Shown here one piece after another: positions 6,432 through 15,557 of a stretch of 61,975 nucleotides of DNA; positions within the stretch are counted from its first letter, which is position 1, and each line of letters begins with the position of its first letter. The notes beneath the pieces were generated by a model. It worked only from the letters and a program-made list of their open reading frames with translations. It had not been told where the DNA came from and did no database searches. Source of the stretch: Planctomycetota bacterium (GTDB lineage: Bacteria; Planctomycetota; J058). The stretch lies in assembly GCA_003695705.1 (NCBI GenBank), contig RFHU01000043.1:1-61975 (forward strand), in the 5' to 3' direction. Both the position numbers and the translations under genes were made by a program.

Positions 6432-9203
6432 GTGTTCGCTCGCTGTCTCTTGTGCCTCGAGGCCGGCGAGGAGCCCAAACGCGTCGCCGGCGCCGTCGGG
6501 GCGCTCCTCGGTCGGCCGGCCGCGTTGCACGTGGTCGCCGTGCTGGCGGGGCCGGCCCGGGGGTGGGTGCTCGGCGCACGTCCCCAGAACGCGGAGTGGC
6601 GCCGCCACGACTGGTCCCTGAGCGAGCTGCAAGGGGCGTTTCGGGCGGTGGCCGACGAGGTGACGGCCGAGGTGGTGTGGGAGTTCGACCACGAGGGCTT
6701 GCGCGAGGCGGTGCGCGAGCAGCGCTGCGAGTGCGTGGCGCTGGCCGTCTCGGGGGAACGCCTTCCGCGGAGGGTCTTCGAACTCGTTTCGCTGGCGGAG
6801 CTCTGCGAACGGCCCGTGCTCTGGCTGGGCGGCGTTCGCTCGGGAAGGGCGGGGCGGCGGGCGGTGGTGCTCTACGAGGGGGACGTGCGGCGGGTGGCCC
6901 GCGCCCTGGCACTGTTGCGCGATCGGCTGGGCCCCGGCGACGAGCTGCTCCTCCTGGCCCGCGGAGCGCCGGACCCCCGCCTGGTGGCGCCGGCCGAGGT
7001 TGCCGAGCTGGCCGGCCTCGCGTGCCGCCTCCGTTCCGTGGGCTTGGACGCCGAGCTGGGGGAGCTGCGCGCGCGCCTCACGGCCTTCCTCGAGGAGGAG
7101 GGCGTAGACCTGGTCGTCCTCGTGCCCGAGGCGATTCGCCCGCTCACGGCGCTCGCCGCGCGGTGGCTCGGCTGGGACGAGCTTTCGCGGGGAGACCCGT
7201 CCTTGCTCGTCCTCGCTCCCGAAGAGCGCCCCGCCGGGACGCCGCCGCCCCTCGACGCGCCGGACGTGCTCTTGGTGCGCGGTCGGGCCCGGGTGTGCGT
7301 CGTGTCCCGGGCTTCGCTCGGGGGTCCGCGACCGCCCGCGGACTCGGTGGTCGTCGTCGCCCGCGGCGAGCGGCTCGCGGAACTGGCGCCGCGCAGCGGC
7401 GTGGCCGAGTTCTCGTGGACCGATCCGGAGCAGGCGCCTGCCGTGCTCGGCTTCGGGCGCGCAACGGCGAGCGAGGACGTGCTGGCCGGGGTGGAACTCG
7501 TCGTGCGCGTGGTCGACCCCGGCCCTGCTCCCCTGGTCCTCGCGGACGCCGACCTCGACGGCGAGGCCCTGGCCGCCCTGGCGCGGGCCGCGGCCGCGGC
7601 CCGCGCACGCCTGCTCGTCGTGCGCACGAGGCGCGAGCGGAGCTGCGGCAGCGTCCGTCAAGCGCTGCGCGACGCCGCGCTCGAGCCGGTGGTCTTCGAT
7701 GCGCACCTGCTCCTCGACACGGGCGGGGGGGACGACGTGCCTCCGGAGGCGCGGGGGGTGATCCTCTTGCGCCTCGGTCGCCGGCTGCGCTTCGCCGGCC
7801 TCGACGTGCGCGCCCTGTGCGTTCTCCCGACACCCCTTCTCCCCTCGTGCACGGCGGGCCTGCGCGTGCTCTCCGCGACGGACGAGGTCGGCTTGCGCGA
7901 GGCCCTCGCCGCGGAGCGCGCCCCCCCGAAAGGCGGCGCGGGGCGCTCTGCGGCCCTGCGCGCCCTGGCGGACGCGACGGCGCTCGAGGACGCGCGGGTC
8001 GAGGTGGAGTTCGACAACGCCGCCGCTCGCGGGCGACTGCTGCGCCTGGTGGGGGAGGCGCGGCGCAGCGTCCACCTCCAGACCTACATCGTCCACGACG
8101 ACCCGACGACGCGCACCCTCGAGGCCGCCCTGGTGGCGGCCGCGGCGCGCGGTGTCGCGGTCCGCGTCTTGGTCGACTCGCTCTACAGCCTGCACGGGAG
8201 CTTTGGGCTGCGGAACGCCCTCCTGGAGCGTCTCGCGGAGACCCCGGGCGTCGAGGTGCGCCCCCTCGCGCCGGTGGGCCCCCTGCCGGGCCTGGTGGAA
8301 CTCAAGCGTCGCTGCCACCGCAAGCTGGTCGTGGTCGACGCAGCACGCGCGCTCGTGACGGGGCGCAACCTGGCAGAGAGCTACTTCACCAGCTTCTCCG
8401 AGGTTGCACTTGTCCCCGACGACCCCTGGGAGCGGGTGCCGTGGCTCGACGCCGGCGCCCTGCTCGAGGGGCCGCTCGTCGCGCGGGTCGAGGAGGCCTT
8501 CCTCGCTTCTTGGAGGGAAGCGGGTGGGGAGGAGGTGCCGCCGGGGGAGGAGCGTCCTGCGGAGCGATCGCTGCGCACGCACGCACGGCTCGTCCTGCAC
8601 GAGGGATTGCTCGACGCCAATACCCTGGAGGCCTACGCTTGCCTGGTGCGCTCTGCCCGGCGTCGAATCACGGCGGTCAACACCTTCCCCTTGATCCACG
8701 AACTCGAACACCTGCTGCTCGCCGCCCTGGCGCGCGGCGTGCGGGTGCGGTTGCTCATTGGCAACGTGCGCCCGAAGCACGGCAGGGAACGAACGCCTTT
8801 CGCCTCCGCCAACCCGCTGCGCGACGTTGCCGACGAGCTCGTTCGCGGACACCTCGACCCGCTCGTCGAGGCGGGCGCGGAGGTCGTCGAGGCGCGGGTC
8901 TTTCCCGAGCCCGGCTGGGGTTGGCGCGTCGAGTCGGTGTGGCCTCACGTGCACGCAAAGTTTCTTGCCGCCGACGGGGAATGCTTCGCCGTAGGGAGCG
9001 CGAACTTCGACGCCACCGCGAGCTACTGGGAGAGCGAGGCCCTCCTGCTCGTCGAGGATCCGGAGTCCACGCGGCGGCTCGAGGCTGCGCTGGACGCGTT
9101 GTTCGCCGCCGGGGCGAGGCTCGACCCGGGCGATCCGAGTTGGCGGGACGGCGCGCCGCGCCGGGCGCGGCTGCGCCGCTTCTGGCCGCGAGTCCTCGGG
9201 TGA
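6432..9203 (+). CDS. Usp-like/phospholipase D fusion protein (cardiolipin synthase-like C-terminus)
   Basis: 923 residues from the GTG at 6432, chosen because AGAGAGG lies just upstream and the open frame further upstream is low-complexity. The first 530 residues contain alpha/beta stretches resembling universal stress protein or nucleotide-binding folds (FARCLLCLEAGEEPKRVAGA, ELLLLARGAPDPRLV, ARLLVVRTRRERSCGS), probably two or three degenerate copies. The C-terminal 390 residues are a two-lobe PLD domain with complete HKD motifs HRKLVVVD (H629, K631, D636) and HAKFLAAD (H841, K843, D848), each followed by a glycine-containing segment (GRNLAESY, GSANFD). This is the pattern of cardiolipin synthases and PLD nucleases. 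No membrane segments are seen. Substrate is unclear; the pairing with a stress-sensor-like half is unusual. Confidence 0.8.
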   Translation: MFARCLLCLEAGEEPKRVAGAVGALLGRPAALHVVAVLAGPARGWVLGARPQNAEWRRHDWSLSELQGAFRAVADEVTAEVVWEFDHEGLREAVREQRCECVALAVSGERLPRRVFELVSLAELCERPVLWLGGVRSGRAGRRAVVLYEGDVRRVARALALLRDRLGPGDELLLLARGAPDPRLVAPAEVAELAGLACRLRSVGLDAELGELRARLTAFLEEEGVDLVVLVPEAIRPLTALAARWLGWDELSRGDPSLLVLAPEERPAGTPPPLDAPDVLLVRGRARVCVVSRASLGGPRPPADSVVVVARGERLAELAPRSGVAEFSWTDPEQAPAVLGFGRATASEDVLAGVELVVRVVDPGPAPLVLADADLDGEALAALARAAAAARARLLVVRTRRERSCGSVRQALRDAALEPVVFDAHLLLDTGGGDDVPPEARGVILLRLGRRLRFAGLDVRALCVLPTPLLPSCTAGLRVLSATDEVGLREALAAERAPPKGGAGRSAALRALADATALEDARVEVEFDNAAARGRLLRLVGEARRSVHLQTYIVHDDPTTRTLEAALVAAAARGVAVRVLVDSLYSLHGSFGLRNALLERLAETPGVEVRPLAPVGPLPGLVELKRRCHRKLVVVDAARALVTGRNLAESYFTSFSEVALVPDDPWERVPWLDAGALLEGPLVARVEEAFLASWREAGGEEVPPGEERPAERSLRTHARLVLHEGLLDANTLEAYACLVRSARRRITAVNTFPLIHELEHLLLAALARGVRVRLLIGNVRPKHGRERTPFASANPLRDVADELVRGHLDPLVEAGAEVVEARVFPEPGWGWRVESVWPHVHAKFLAADGECFAVGSANFDATASYWESEALLLVEDPESTRRLEAALDALFAAGARLDPGDPSWRDGAPRRARLRRFWPRVLG

Positions 9204-9228
9204 GGCCGGCGGCCGCGGGGAGGGGGCG

Positions 9229-9272
9229 GAGGCGGTGCGAACTCCTCGTCGCGTAGGGAGTGGAGCCGCCTC
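9229..9272. terminator. Hairpin between convergent genes, possible bidirectional terminator
   Basis: GAGGCGG (9229-9235) pairs with CCGCCTC (9266-9272), and an inner ACTCC pairs with GGAGT. The hairpin sits between the stop of the PLD fusion gene and the stop of the convergent small gene. No T-run is present on either side. Confidence 0.35.
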
Positions 9273-9288
9273 GGGTCCTGGGCCCCCT

Positions 9289-9714
9289 TCAGCGCGCGCG
9301 CCGACGCCAGCCGAAGAGCACCCCGTCGGGCGCGTGCGCGAGGGCGAAGGGTTCCCACGGGGCGCCGTCGCTTGCGGGAGCGGGCGCGGGGAGCCCCTCG
9401 GGGCCGCCGTGCGTCCAAAGGACCTCCCACGCGGAGGCGACCGGCGCGGAGGGCGGAGCGGCGGAGGCTGCGCCGGCCTCGCCCTCGCCGCGGAGGAGGC
9501 GCGCCTTGGCGCGGTATTCCTCGGCTTGCTGGCGAAGGAAGGTCGCCGCGGCCTCGCTGGGGGTGTTCTCTGAGTGGGCTTCGACGAGGCGCGCCGCTTC
9601 GTCGAAGTAGCCTGCCGCCGCTCCGGCTTGGCCCGCGCGCTCGGCGTCGCCGGCCATTTCCACCAGCGCTTCGATCGCTTTGCGGCGCTTGTCGTCGACG
9701 TCCAGATCCGCCAC
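9289..9714 (-). CDS. Small helical protein of unknown function (MIT-like)
   Basis: 141 residues from the GTG at 9714, preceded by GAGAGGAAG and GAGGG; the same frame continues upstream to an ATG at 9810 (173 residues), which cannot be excluded. Residues about 5-75 form amphipathic helices (KRRKAIEALVEMAGDAERAG, AAAGYFDEAARLVEAH, QQAEEYRAKARLLRGE). Their spacing recalls MIT or TPR-like three-helix modules. The second half is Ala/Pro-rich and ends PDGVLFGWRRRAR. It has no signal peptide. It lies between the PLD fusion gene, with which it converges, and the divergent DUF1501 gene; a weak -10-like TAGACT at 9826-9831 points into it. No function can be assigned. Confidence 0.6.
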   Translation of the reverse strand: MADLDVDDKRRKAIEALVEMAGDAERAGQAGAAAGYFDEAARLVEAHSENTPSEAAATFLRQQAEEYRAKARLLRGEGEAGAASAAPPSAPVASAWEVLWTHGGPEGLPAPAPASDGAPWEPFALAHAPDGVLFGWRRRAR

Positions 9715-9969
9715 GCCCTCGCTCTTCCTCTCCGATCGCTCGTCGCGGCGACGTGCTCCGATCGAGGAGCGGAGGCCTCCGCGGGCAGCGCATGCGCCGG
9801 CCGGGCACATGGGCCGGACCCAGGAAGTCTACCCCGGTCCCTCCCTCGGCCCAAGGCGCAGCCTCCGCGGCGGAACGTGACCGCCTCGCCCGCTCTTCCC
9901 GGCCGCGGGCGAGTGCTGGCCGAGGGGCAACGGAATTGGGAGACTGGACGTACGCGGTGCGGAGGCGCC

Positions 9970-11247
9970 ATGACCCGATCCACGTTCTTCGCCTCGACCC
10001 GGCGCGCCTTCGTGGCCGGGGCGCTGGGCGCCTCCCTCGGCTGGGCCTTGCTGGGCCGGCGCGGCCAGGCCCAGCAAAGGACTCGGACGGGAGGAAAGCG
10101 CCCTCCGGCCGACCACTGCGTGATCCTCACCATGAACGGGGGCATGGCGCAGACCGACACCTTCGATCCCAAGCCCGGCACGCGCAACGCGGGGCCCCTG
10201 GCAGCGATCGACACCGCCGCGCCCGGGCTGCGCTTCTCCGAACTCCTGCCGCGCCTCGCCGGCGAAGCGCGCGAACTGGCGGTCATCCGCAGCATGGTCA
10301 CGAGCGAGGGTGCCCACGAGCGCGCGCGCTACTTGCTGCACACGGGCTACGCGCCCAGTGGGACCGTGCGCCACCCGGACCTCGGAGCGCTGGTCGCGCA
10401 GGGGAAACACGACGAGGAGTTCGACTTGCCGGCTTACGTCGCCGTGGGCGGGGGCGGCTTGGGGGCCGGAGTGCTCGGCGTTGGCTACGAGCCCTTCCGG
10501 GTCGCAGACCCTCGCCAGCCGGTGGAGAACCTGAGCTACGCGCCGGGGGTCAACGCCCTGCGCTGGCAACGGCGGCGCAAGCTGCTGACGATCTTGGAGC
10601 GACGCTTCTTGCGCAGGCACCCCGGAGAGGAAACGCGCGGGCACACCCAGGTCTACGAGCGCGCCGACCGCCTCATGCACGCGGCCGAAGTGGAGGCCTT
10701 TTCGCTCGCGCGGGAACCGTCGGGGTTGCGCGAAGCCTACGGGCAAAACCCCTTTGGGCAGGGCTGCCTCCTCGCGCGGCGGCTGGTGGAGGCAGGGGTC
10801 CCGGCGGTCGAAGTCCAACTCGGAGGCTGGGACACCCACCAGGACAACTTCACCCGCAACCGCGAACTCGCCGCCATGCTCGACGCGGGGCTGGCGAGCC
10901 TCCTGCACGACCTGCGGGAACGCGACCTCCTCCGAAAGACCTTGGTCCTCGTCCTGAGCGAGTTCGGACGGACGCCGGGCATCAACGCGAACGAGGGACG
11001 CGACCACTGGACCCGAGGGTGGTCGGTCGTGCTCGCGGGCGGACCTGTGCGCGGGGGCCAGGCCGTGGGGGCGACCGGCCGAGACGGGACCCAGGGCGTC
11101 GAGCGGCCCGTCTGCGTCCCCGATCTCTTCGCGAGCATCTTCCGCGCCTTGGGGATCGATCCCGCGCGGGTCAACGAGACTCCGAACGGCCGTCCGATCC
11201 GCGCCGTCGACGCGGGCGGCAAGGTCGTTGGCGAGCTCTTCGCCTGA
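9970..11247 (+). CDS. DUF1501 family Tat-exported protein
   Basis: 425 residues. The N-terminus STRRAFVAGALGASLGWALLG is a twin-arginine signal, so the protein is exported folded. The DUF1501 family is related to the alkaline phosphatase/sulfatase superfamily. Landmarks here are CVILTMNGGMAQTDTFDPKPG, ELAVIRSMVTSEGAHERARYLLHTGY, QLGGWDTHQDNF, LVLSEFGRTPGIN, GRDHWTRGWSVVLAGGPVRGG and the closing GRPIRAVDAGGKVV. GGAGG precedes the ATG by 4 nt. In planctomycetes this family is generally encoded beside a DUF1549/DUF1553 gene and is thought to work with it at the cell surface; the partner here is probably the gene at 3077-4627. The reaction is unproven. Confidence 0.9.
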   Translation: MTRSTFFASTRRAFVAGALGASLGWALLGRRGQAQQRTRTGGKRPPADHCVILTMNGGMAQTDTFDPKPGTRNAGPLAAIDTAAPGLRFSELLPRLAGEARELAVIRSMVTSEGAHERARYLLHTGYAPSGTVRHPDLGALVAQGKHDEEFDLPAYVAVGGGGLGAGVLGVGYEPFRVADPRQPVENLSYAPGVNALRWQRRRKLLTILERRFLRRHPGEETRGHTQVYERADRLMHAAEVEAFSLAREPSGLREAYGQNPFGQGCLLARRLVEAGVPAVEVQLGGWDTHQDNFTRNRELAAMLDAGLASLLHDLRERDLLRKTLVLVLSEFGRTPGINANEGRDHWTRGWSVVLAGGPVRGGQAVGATGRDGTQGVERPVCVPDLFASIFRALGIDPARVNETPNGRPIRAVDAGGKVVGELFA

Positions 11248-11295
11248 GCGCGCCCGCCGGACAGGGGACACGGAGCGCGGGGGACGCGGCCCTGC

Positions 11296-11727
11296 TCAGG
11301 CCTCCGTGGCTTCGGGACCGGCGGCGGGAGCCGAGCCCTGCTCTGCCTCCGTCGCGGCGCGGGCGGCTTCTCGCTCCTCGCGTTCGCGGCGAATGGCGTC
11401 GAGCAACGAGCCGATCTTGATCGACTGTTCTGCGCCCTTGTCGAGGACGAATTCGAGCTGGGGCGTGACCCGCGTGCGCAAGTTCCCACCGACGCGCCGC
11501 TGCACGTAGCCGGTCGCGTCCTGGAGCATGCGGAAGGTCTTGCGCTCTTCGCCCGGGGAACTCGCCAGGATCGACACGAAGACCTTGCAGTGGCGATAGT
11601 CCGAGCTCAGCTCGCAGCCCGTGACGGTGACCATGGCACCGCCGCGGGGGTCCTTGAGCTCCTTCTGGAGGATCGCAGCCACGTCGGCCTTGATCTTGGA
11701 CTGGACACGCTCGATTCCCAGGTTCAC
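11296..11727 (-). CDS. rbfA: Ribosome-binding factor A
   Basis: 143 residues with a GTG start. The KH-like RbfA fold covers about residues 1-105 (NLGIERVQSKIKADVAAIL, LKDPRGGAMVTVTGCELSSD, CKVFVSILA, RVTPQLEFVLDKGAEQSIKI); the last 35 residues are an Ala/Glu-rich tail. It binds the 30S subunit and helps mature the 16S 5' end. The start lies 6 nt after the infB stop, so it is the last gene of nusA-infB-rbfA and probably translated by coupling. It converges with the DUF1501 gene across 48 bp. Confidence 0.95.
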   Translation of the reverse strand: MNLGIERVQSKIKADVAAILQKELKDPRGGAMVTVTGCELSSDYRHCKVFVSILASSPGEERKTFRMLQDATGYVQRRVGGNLRTRVTPQLEFVLDKGAEQSIKIGSLLDAIRREREEREAARAATEAEQGSAPAAGPEATEA

Positions 11728-11733
11728 GCAGGC

Positions 11734-14280
11734 TCAGTCCAGGGTGCGCGCGATTTGCTGGATCTCGAAGACCTCCAGTTCGTCGCCCGGCTTGATGTCG
11801 TTGTAGCCCTTGAGGACGATGCCGCACTCGAAGTTCTCGCGGACTTCTTTGACGTCGTCCTTGAAGCGACGCAGGCTGGCGATCTCGCCTTGCCAGAGGA
11901 CGATCCCGTCGCGGGAGAGGCGCACCATGGCGTTGCGGCGGACGATGCCCTCCTTGACGAAGCAGCCCGCGATGCTGCCGATCTTCGAGAAGCTGAACAC
12001 CTTGCGCACTTCGACGTGGCCGATGACCTCCTCGCGCTCCTCGGGTTCGAGGGCGCCCGCCATGATCTCCTTGACGCCGTCGATGAGCTCGTAGATCACC
12101 CGATAGGTGGCGATCTCGACGCCCTTTTCCTTGGCCAGTCGCCGCGCCTTGGCGTCGGCCGTGACCCCGAAGCCGATGACGACGGCGTCGGAGGCCGCGG
12201 CCAGGAGCACGTCGGCGGTGGAGATCGCGCCGACGCCGTCGCGAATCACCTTGCAGGTGACCTCCTCGGTGGAGAGCTGGCCGAGTTCGCGCTTGATGAC
12301 CTGCAGCGACCCTTGCACGTCGGTCTTGAGGACGACGCGGACTTCCTTGATCTCTTGCTGGGCGAGCTTGGTCCAGATGCCCTGTTCGTCGGTGGGGATG
12401 TGGTCGAAGGCGCTCACGGCGCCGCCGCGCAGGGCGGCCTCGCGGCGCTCGGCGAGGACGCGCTTGAGTTCGGCCTCCTTCTCGACGACGAAGAACTGCT
12501 CGCCGGCTTCGGGGACGTCGTCGAAGCCCAGCAACTCGACGGGGGTCGCGGGGCCTGCCGACTTGAGGGTCTTGCCCAAGTCGTTGAACATGCTCCGCAC
12601 CTTGCCGCCCGCGCGACCGGCGACGATCAAGTCGCCCTTCTTGAGGGTCCCCTCTTGCACCAACGCCGTGGCCACGATTCCGCGGCCCACGGTCTTGCGG
12701 GCCTCGAGGATCGTCCCCCGGGCCTTCTTCTTGGGGTTCGCCTTCAGCTCGAGGAGCTCCGCGTAGGTGAGGATCGTTTCCAGGAGGTCGTCGACGCCTT
12801 GGCCGGTGACGGCGGAGCAGGGCACGACTTCGGTCTCGCCGCCCCACTCCTGGGGGAGCATGCCTTCGATCTGGGAGAGGTCCTGCATGACCTTGTTGAC
12901 GTCGGCGCCCTTCTTGTCGATCTTGTTCGCGGCCACGATGATGTGCGCGCCGGCCGCCTGCGCGTGCTGGATGGCCTCCTTGGTCTGGGGCATGACGCCG
13001 TCGTCGGCGGCGATGACCAAGAGCACGATGTCGGTCACCCGCGCGCCGCGGACCCGCATTTCCGTGAAGGCTTCGTGCCCGGGCGTGTCGATGAAGGTCA
13101 GCTTCTGCTTGTTGTGCTCGGCCACGTAGGCGCCGATGTGCTGGGTGATTCCCCCCGCTTCCTGAGCGGTGACGGGCTTCTTGGTCTTGCGGATGTAGTC
13201 GAGGAGCGAAGTCTTCCCGTGGTCCACGTGGCCGAGTACGGCGATGACCGGCGGGCGGGGGACGGCGTCGGGGTCGTCGGCGGGAGCGACGCTCTCGTGC
13301 TTCTCGAGGAGTTCCTTCTCGGCGGTGACCTCGTCCTTGATGGTGAGGTCGATGTTCCAGTTCAGACCGACGAGTTCCACCGCCTCGCGGGGGACGGGCT
13401 TGTTGATGCTCACCAGCAGGCCCTGCGTCTTCATGAGGAAGGTCATGATCTCGGGGACGCGAATGGCCAGCTTGGCGGAGAGGTCTTTGAGGCTGATCGG
13501 GAGTTGGATCTCGGCGTGCTCGGGGCGGACGACGTTGCGCGCCACGGGCTTTTGGCGGCGCTTGCGCGACACCTTGTGCCAGCGGTCGCGCTCTTGCATG
13601 CGTCGTTCGAGGCGCCGCCCCCGACCTTGCTGGGCCTGGCCGCCCGTGCGACGGGTGGTCTGCTTGCCCCGGCGGGTCGGCGAGACGGCGGTGCGGCTGC
13701 CGTGCCGCTTGCCGGCGCCGACGCCGGAGCCGGGCAGGGAGGAGAACGGCGAAGAGTCACGGCTGGCCGCGGCGGCGCGTTCGCGCTCGCGGCGCGCCCG
13801 GGCCTCGGGGTCGAAGCCGGGCGCGAAGCCGAGGAAGGTCGAGGCCACTCCCTTGGGGCGGGCGGGGTCGCTCTTGGGCTTGGGCTTGGCCTCGCTCTTG
13901 GCCGACGCGCTGGCGGTGGCCGCGGGTTCGGGCTTCGCGCCGTCGCTCGCCGCGGGCTCCTCGTCGGAGGCTTTCTCTTCCGCGGCGCTGGGGGTCGAAG
14001 CGGCCGTCGCCGCCTCGCCTTCCGCGGCGACCTCCCCTTCGGCCGGCGCCTCGCTCGCGGCCTCCGCTTCGCTCGGCTCCACCTCGCTCGCTTCCGGCTC
14101 GGGCTGCTCGAACAGCCCGGCGTCCTCGAAGATGTGGCGGAGCTCCTCGACCTCCTCGTAGGGGATCTCGACGAAGTGGCTCTTGACCTGCCGGCGGCCC
14201 GCCTCGTGCAGTGCGGCGAGCATGGCGCTCGAGTCGAGCTGCCATTCGTGGGCAAGATGGTACAGCCGTAGCGTCGTCAT
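11734..14280 (-). CDS. infB: Translation initiation factor IF-2
   Basis: 848 residues. The start MTTLRLYHLAHEW begins an IF2N-like helical domain (1-55); a Glu/Ala- then Arg-rich unstructured linker covers about 58-240. A second IF2N domain follows (about 255-305, LPISLKDLSAKLAIRVPEIM). The GTPase domain starts near 345 with GHVDHGKTS (350-358), followed by GGITQHIGAY, DTPGHEAF and NKID. Domains II, III and the fMet-tRNA-binding C-terminus follow to FEIQQIARTL. It places initiator tRNA on the 30S subunit. The frame is open upstream to 14406, but there is no family similarity before MTTLRL. GAGGAA lies about 12 nt upstream. It sits 46 nt after nusA. Confidence 0.97.
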   Translation of the reverse strand: MTTLRLYHLAHEWQLDSSAMLAALHEAGRRQVKSHFVEIPYEEVEELRHIFEDAGLFEQPEPEASEVEPSEAEAASEAPAEGEVAAEGEAATAASTPSAAEEKASDEEPAASDGAKPEPAATASASAKSEAKPKPKSDPARPKGVASTFLGFAPGFDPEARARRERERAAAASRDSSPFSSLPGSGVGAGKRHGSRTAVSPTRRGKQTTRRTGGQAQQGRGRRLERRMQERDRWHKVSRKRRQKPVARNVVRPEHAEIQLPISLKDLSAKLAIRVPEIMTFLMKTQGLLVSINKPVPREAVELVGLNWNIDLTIKDEVTAEKELLEKHESVAPADDPDAVPRPPVIAVLGHVDHGKTSLLDYIRKTKKPVTAQEAGGITQHIGAYVAEHNKQKLTFIDTPGHEAFTEMRVRGARVTDIVLLVIAADDGVMPQTKEAIQHAQAAGAHIIVAANKIDKKGADVNKVMQDLSQIEGMLPQEWGGETEVVPCSAVTGQGVDDLLETILTYAELLELKANPKKKARGTILEARKTVGRGIVATALVQEGTLKKGDLIVAGRAGGKVRSMFNDLGKTLKSAGPATPVELLGFDDVPEAGEQFFVVEKEAELKRVLAERREAALRGGAVSAFDHIPTDEQGIWTKLAQQEIKEVRVVLKTDVQGSLQVIKRELGQLSTEEVTCKVIRDGVGAISTADVLLAAASDAVVIGFGVTADAKARRLAKEKGVEIATYRVIYELIDGVKEIMAGALEPEEREEVIGHVEVRKVFSFSKIGSIAGCFVKEGIVRRNAMVRLSRDGIVLWQGEIASLRRFKDDVKEVRENFECGIVLKGYNDIKPGDELEVFEIQQIARTLD

Positions 14281-14326
14281 AAGTTCGGTCGTTCCTCTAC
14301 GAAATGAGCGGAGGGCGCGCGAGCGC

Positions 14327-15454
14327 CTACTCCTCGGCCTGCGGCGGGGTCTCCTCGGCGGCCGGATCGTCGGTCGCTTCCGCTGCGTCGGCGGAGGTTT
14401 CCTCACCGGAGTCGGCGGCCGAGGACCCGCCTGCGTCCTCTGCGGCGGCGGGCCTCGGGGCCCGCGAACCGTCGGCGTGGACCTGGAAGCGCTCCTCGTA
14501 GGCGTCGGGAGTTCCCGTCACGAGGTCAATGTCCCAGCCGGTGAGCTTGGAGGCGAGGCGAACGTTCTGGCCTCGCCGTCCGATGGCGAGGGAGAGCTGG
14601 TCTTCTTCCACGAAGACCTTGGCGCGCTTGTTCTCGTAGTCGAGCTCGATGGCGTTGACGAGCGCAGGCTTCATGGAGTTCATGATGTAGACCTCCTGCG
14701 AGTCGTTCCAGCGCACGATGTCGATCTTCTCGCCGTTGAGCTCGTCGACGATGTTCTTGATGCGCGAGCCGCGAATGCCCACGCACGCGCCCACGCAGTC
14801 GACCTTGTGATCGATCGACTGCACGGCGACCTTCGCCCGGTGTCCGGGGTCTCGCGCCAGGTCCTTGATCTCGATGATCCGCTCGGCGATCTCGGGGACC
14901 TCGAGCTCGAACAGATGCCGGAGGAGGTCGGGGTGAGCGCGCGAGAGGACGATGCGCACCCGCTGGCCGAGCTTCTTCACCTCGAGGACGAGGCACTTGA
15001 TCCGCTCGCCGGGGTTGTAGCTTTCGCCCGGAACCTGCTCGCGCCAGGGGATGATCCCCTCGGTGCGACCCAGGCTGACGATGACGTTGTGCTTCTCGTA
15101 GCGCTGGACGGTCCCCGTAATGAGCTGTCCTTCGCGCTTGCTGTACTCGTCGTAGACGACGTCCCGCTCGGCCTCGCGGATCTTCTGCGTCATGATCTGC
15201 TTGGCGGTGAGGGCGCCGATGCGACCGAGAAGGTCGCCGAAATCGCCAATGGGCGTTTCGCCGTCGAGGGCGGTGATCTCGCCGGTGTCGCGGCTGATCT
15301 CGATGACGATGTTCTTCTCCATGCCAAGCTTCTTCTTGGCTGCGGAGACGAGCGCCGCCTCGATCCCCATGAAGATGATCTCCTTGTCGACTCCCTTTTC
15401 GCGATGGAGGGCGTCCACGATCCGGAGGATGTCACTGCCCTTCATGCCGATCAT
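14327..15454 (-). CDS. nusA: Transcription termination/antitermination factor NusA
   Basis: 375 residues: NusA N-terminal domain (1-125), S1 domain (about 130-200, [28 protein letters not shown]), then two KH domains (about 205-335, [23 protein letters not shown] and [23 protein letters not shown]). The tail from 345 is acidic and low-complexity; the C-terminal acidic repeats of the enterobacterial protein are absent, as in many phyla. It binds RNA polymerase and modulates pausing. AAGGTGAT precedes the ATG by 4 nt. It is first in nusA-infB-rbfA. The rimP gene that usually precedes nusA is not here; the upstream gene is divergent. A strong promoter and a possible leader ORF lie upstream. Confidence 0.97.
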   Translation of the reverse strand: MIGMKGSDILRIVDALHREKGVDKEIIFMGIEAALVSAAKKKLGMEKNIVIEISRDTGEITALDGETPIGDFGDLLGRIGALTAKQIMTQKIREAERDVVYDEYSKREGQLITGTVQRYEKHNVIVSLGRTEGIIPWREQVPGESYNPGERIKCLVLEVKKLGQRVRIVLSRAHPDLLRHLFELEVPEIAERIIEIKDLARDPGHRAKVAVQSIDHKVDCVGACVGIRGSRIKNIVDELNGEKIDIVRWNDSQEVYIMNSMKPALVNAIELDYENKRAKVFVEEDQLSLAIGRRGQNVRLASKLTGWDIDLVTGTPDAYEERFQVHADGSRAPRPAAAEDAGGSSAADSGEETSADAAEATDDPAAEETPPQAEE

Positions 15455-15490
15455 GAGATCACCTTTTGCTGCGTTGTCGTGGCGGAACCG

Positions 15491-15547
15491 TTACACGGGG
15501 CACCTGCGGCGCTGAGCCAAGTCGCGGTGATGGTGCTGGAACCGCAT
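15491..15547 (-). CDS. Possible 18-residue leader ORF of the nusA operon
   Basis: Between the nusA promoter and nusA there is an ATG-to-TAA frame coding MRFQHHHRDLAQRRRCPV. Its ATG is 10 nt after the -10 box, so the message would start about 4 nt before it. It stops 36 nt before the nusA ATG. Runs of three His and three Arg codons are the kind of feature seen in attenuator peptides, but the ORF is short enough to be chance. No Shine-Dalgarno would be possible. Confidence 0.3.
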   Translation of the reverse strand: MRFQHHHRDLAQRRRCPV

Positions 15548-15557
15548 AAGGCTCGCG

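Noticed and set aside
6900-6920. Second sigma-54 site (TGGCACTGTTGC)
   Set aside because: The two boxes are too close (GG to GC is not 10 bases) and it lies inside the PLD fusion gene.
11590-14271. 893-residue plus-strand frame opposite infB
   Set aside because: The minus strand encodes complete IF-2 with its GTPase motifs; the plus frame has no family feature.
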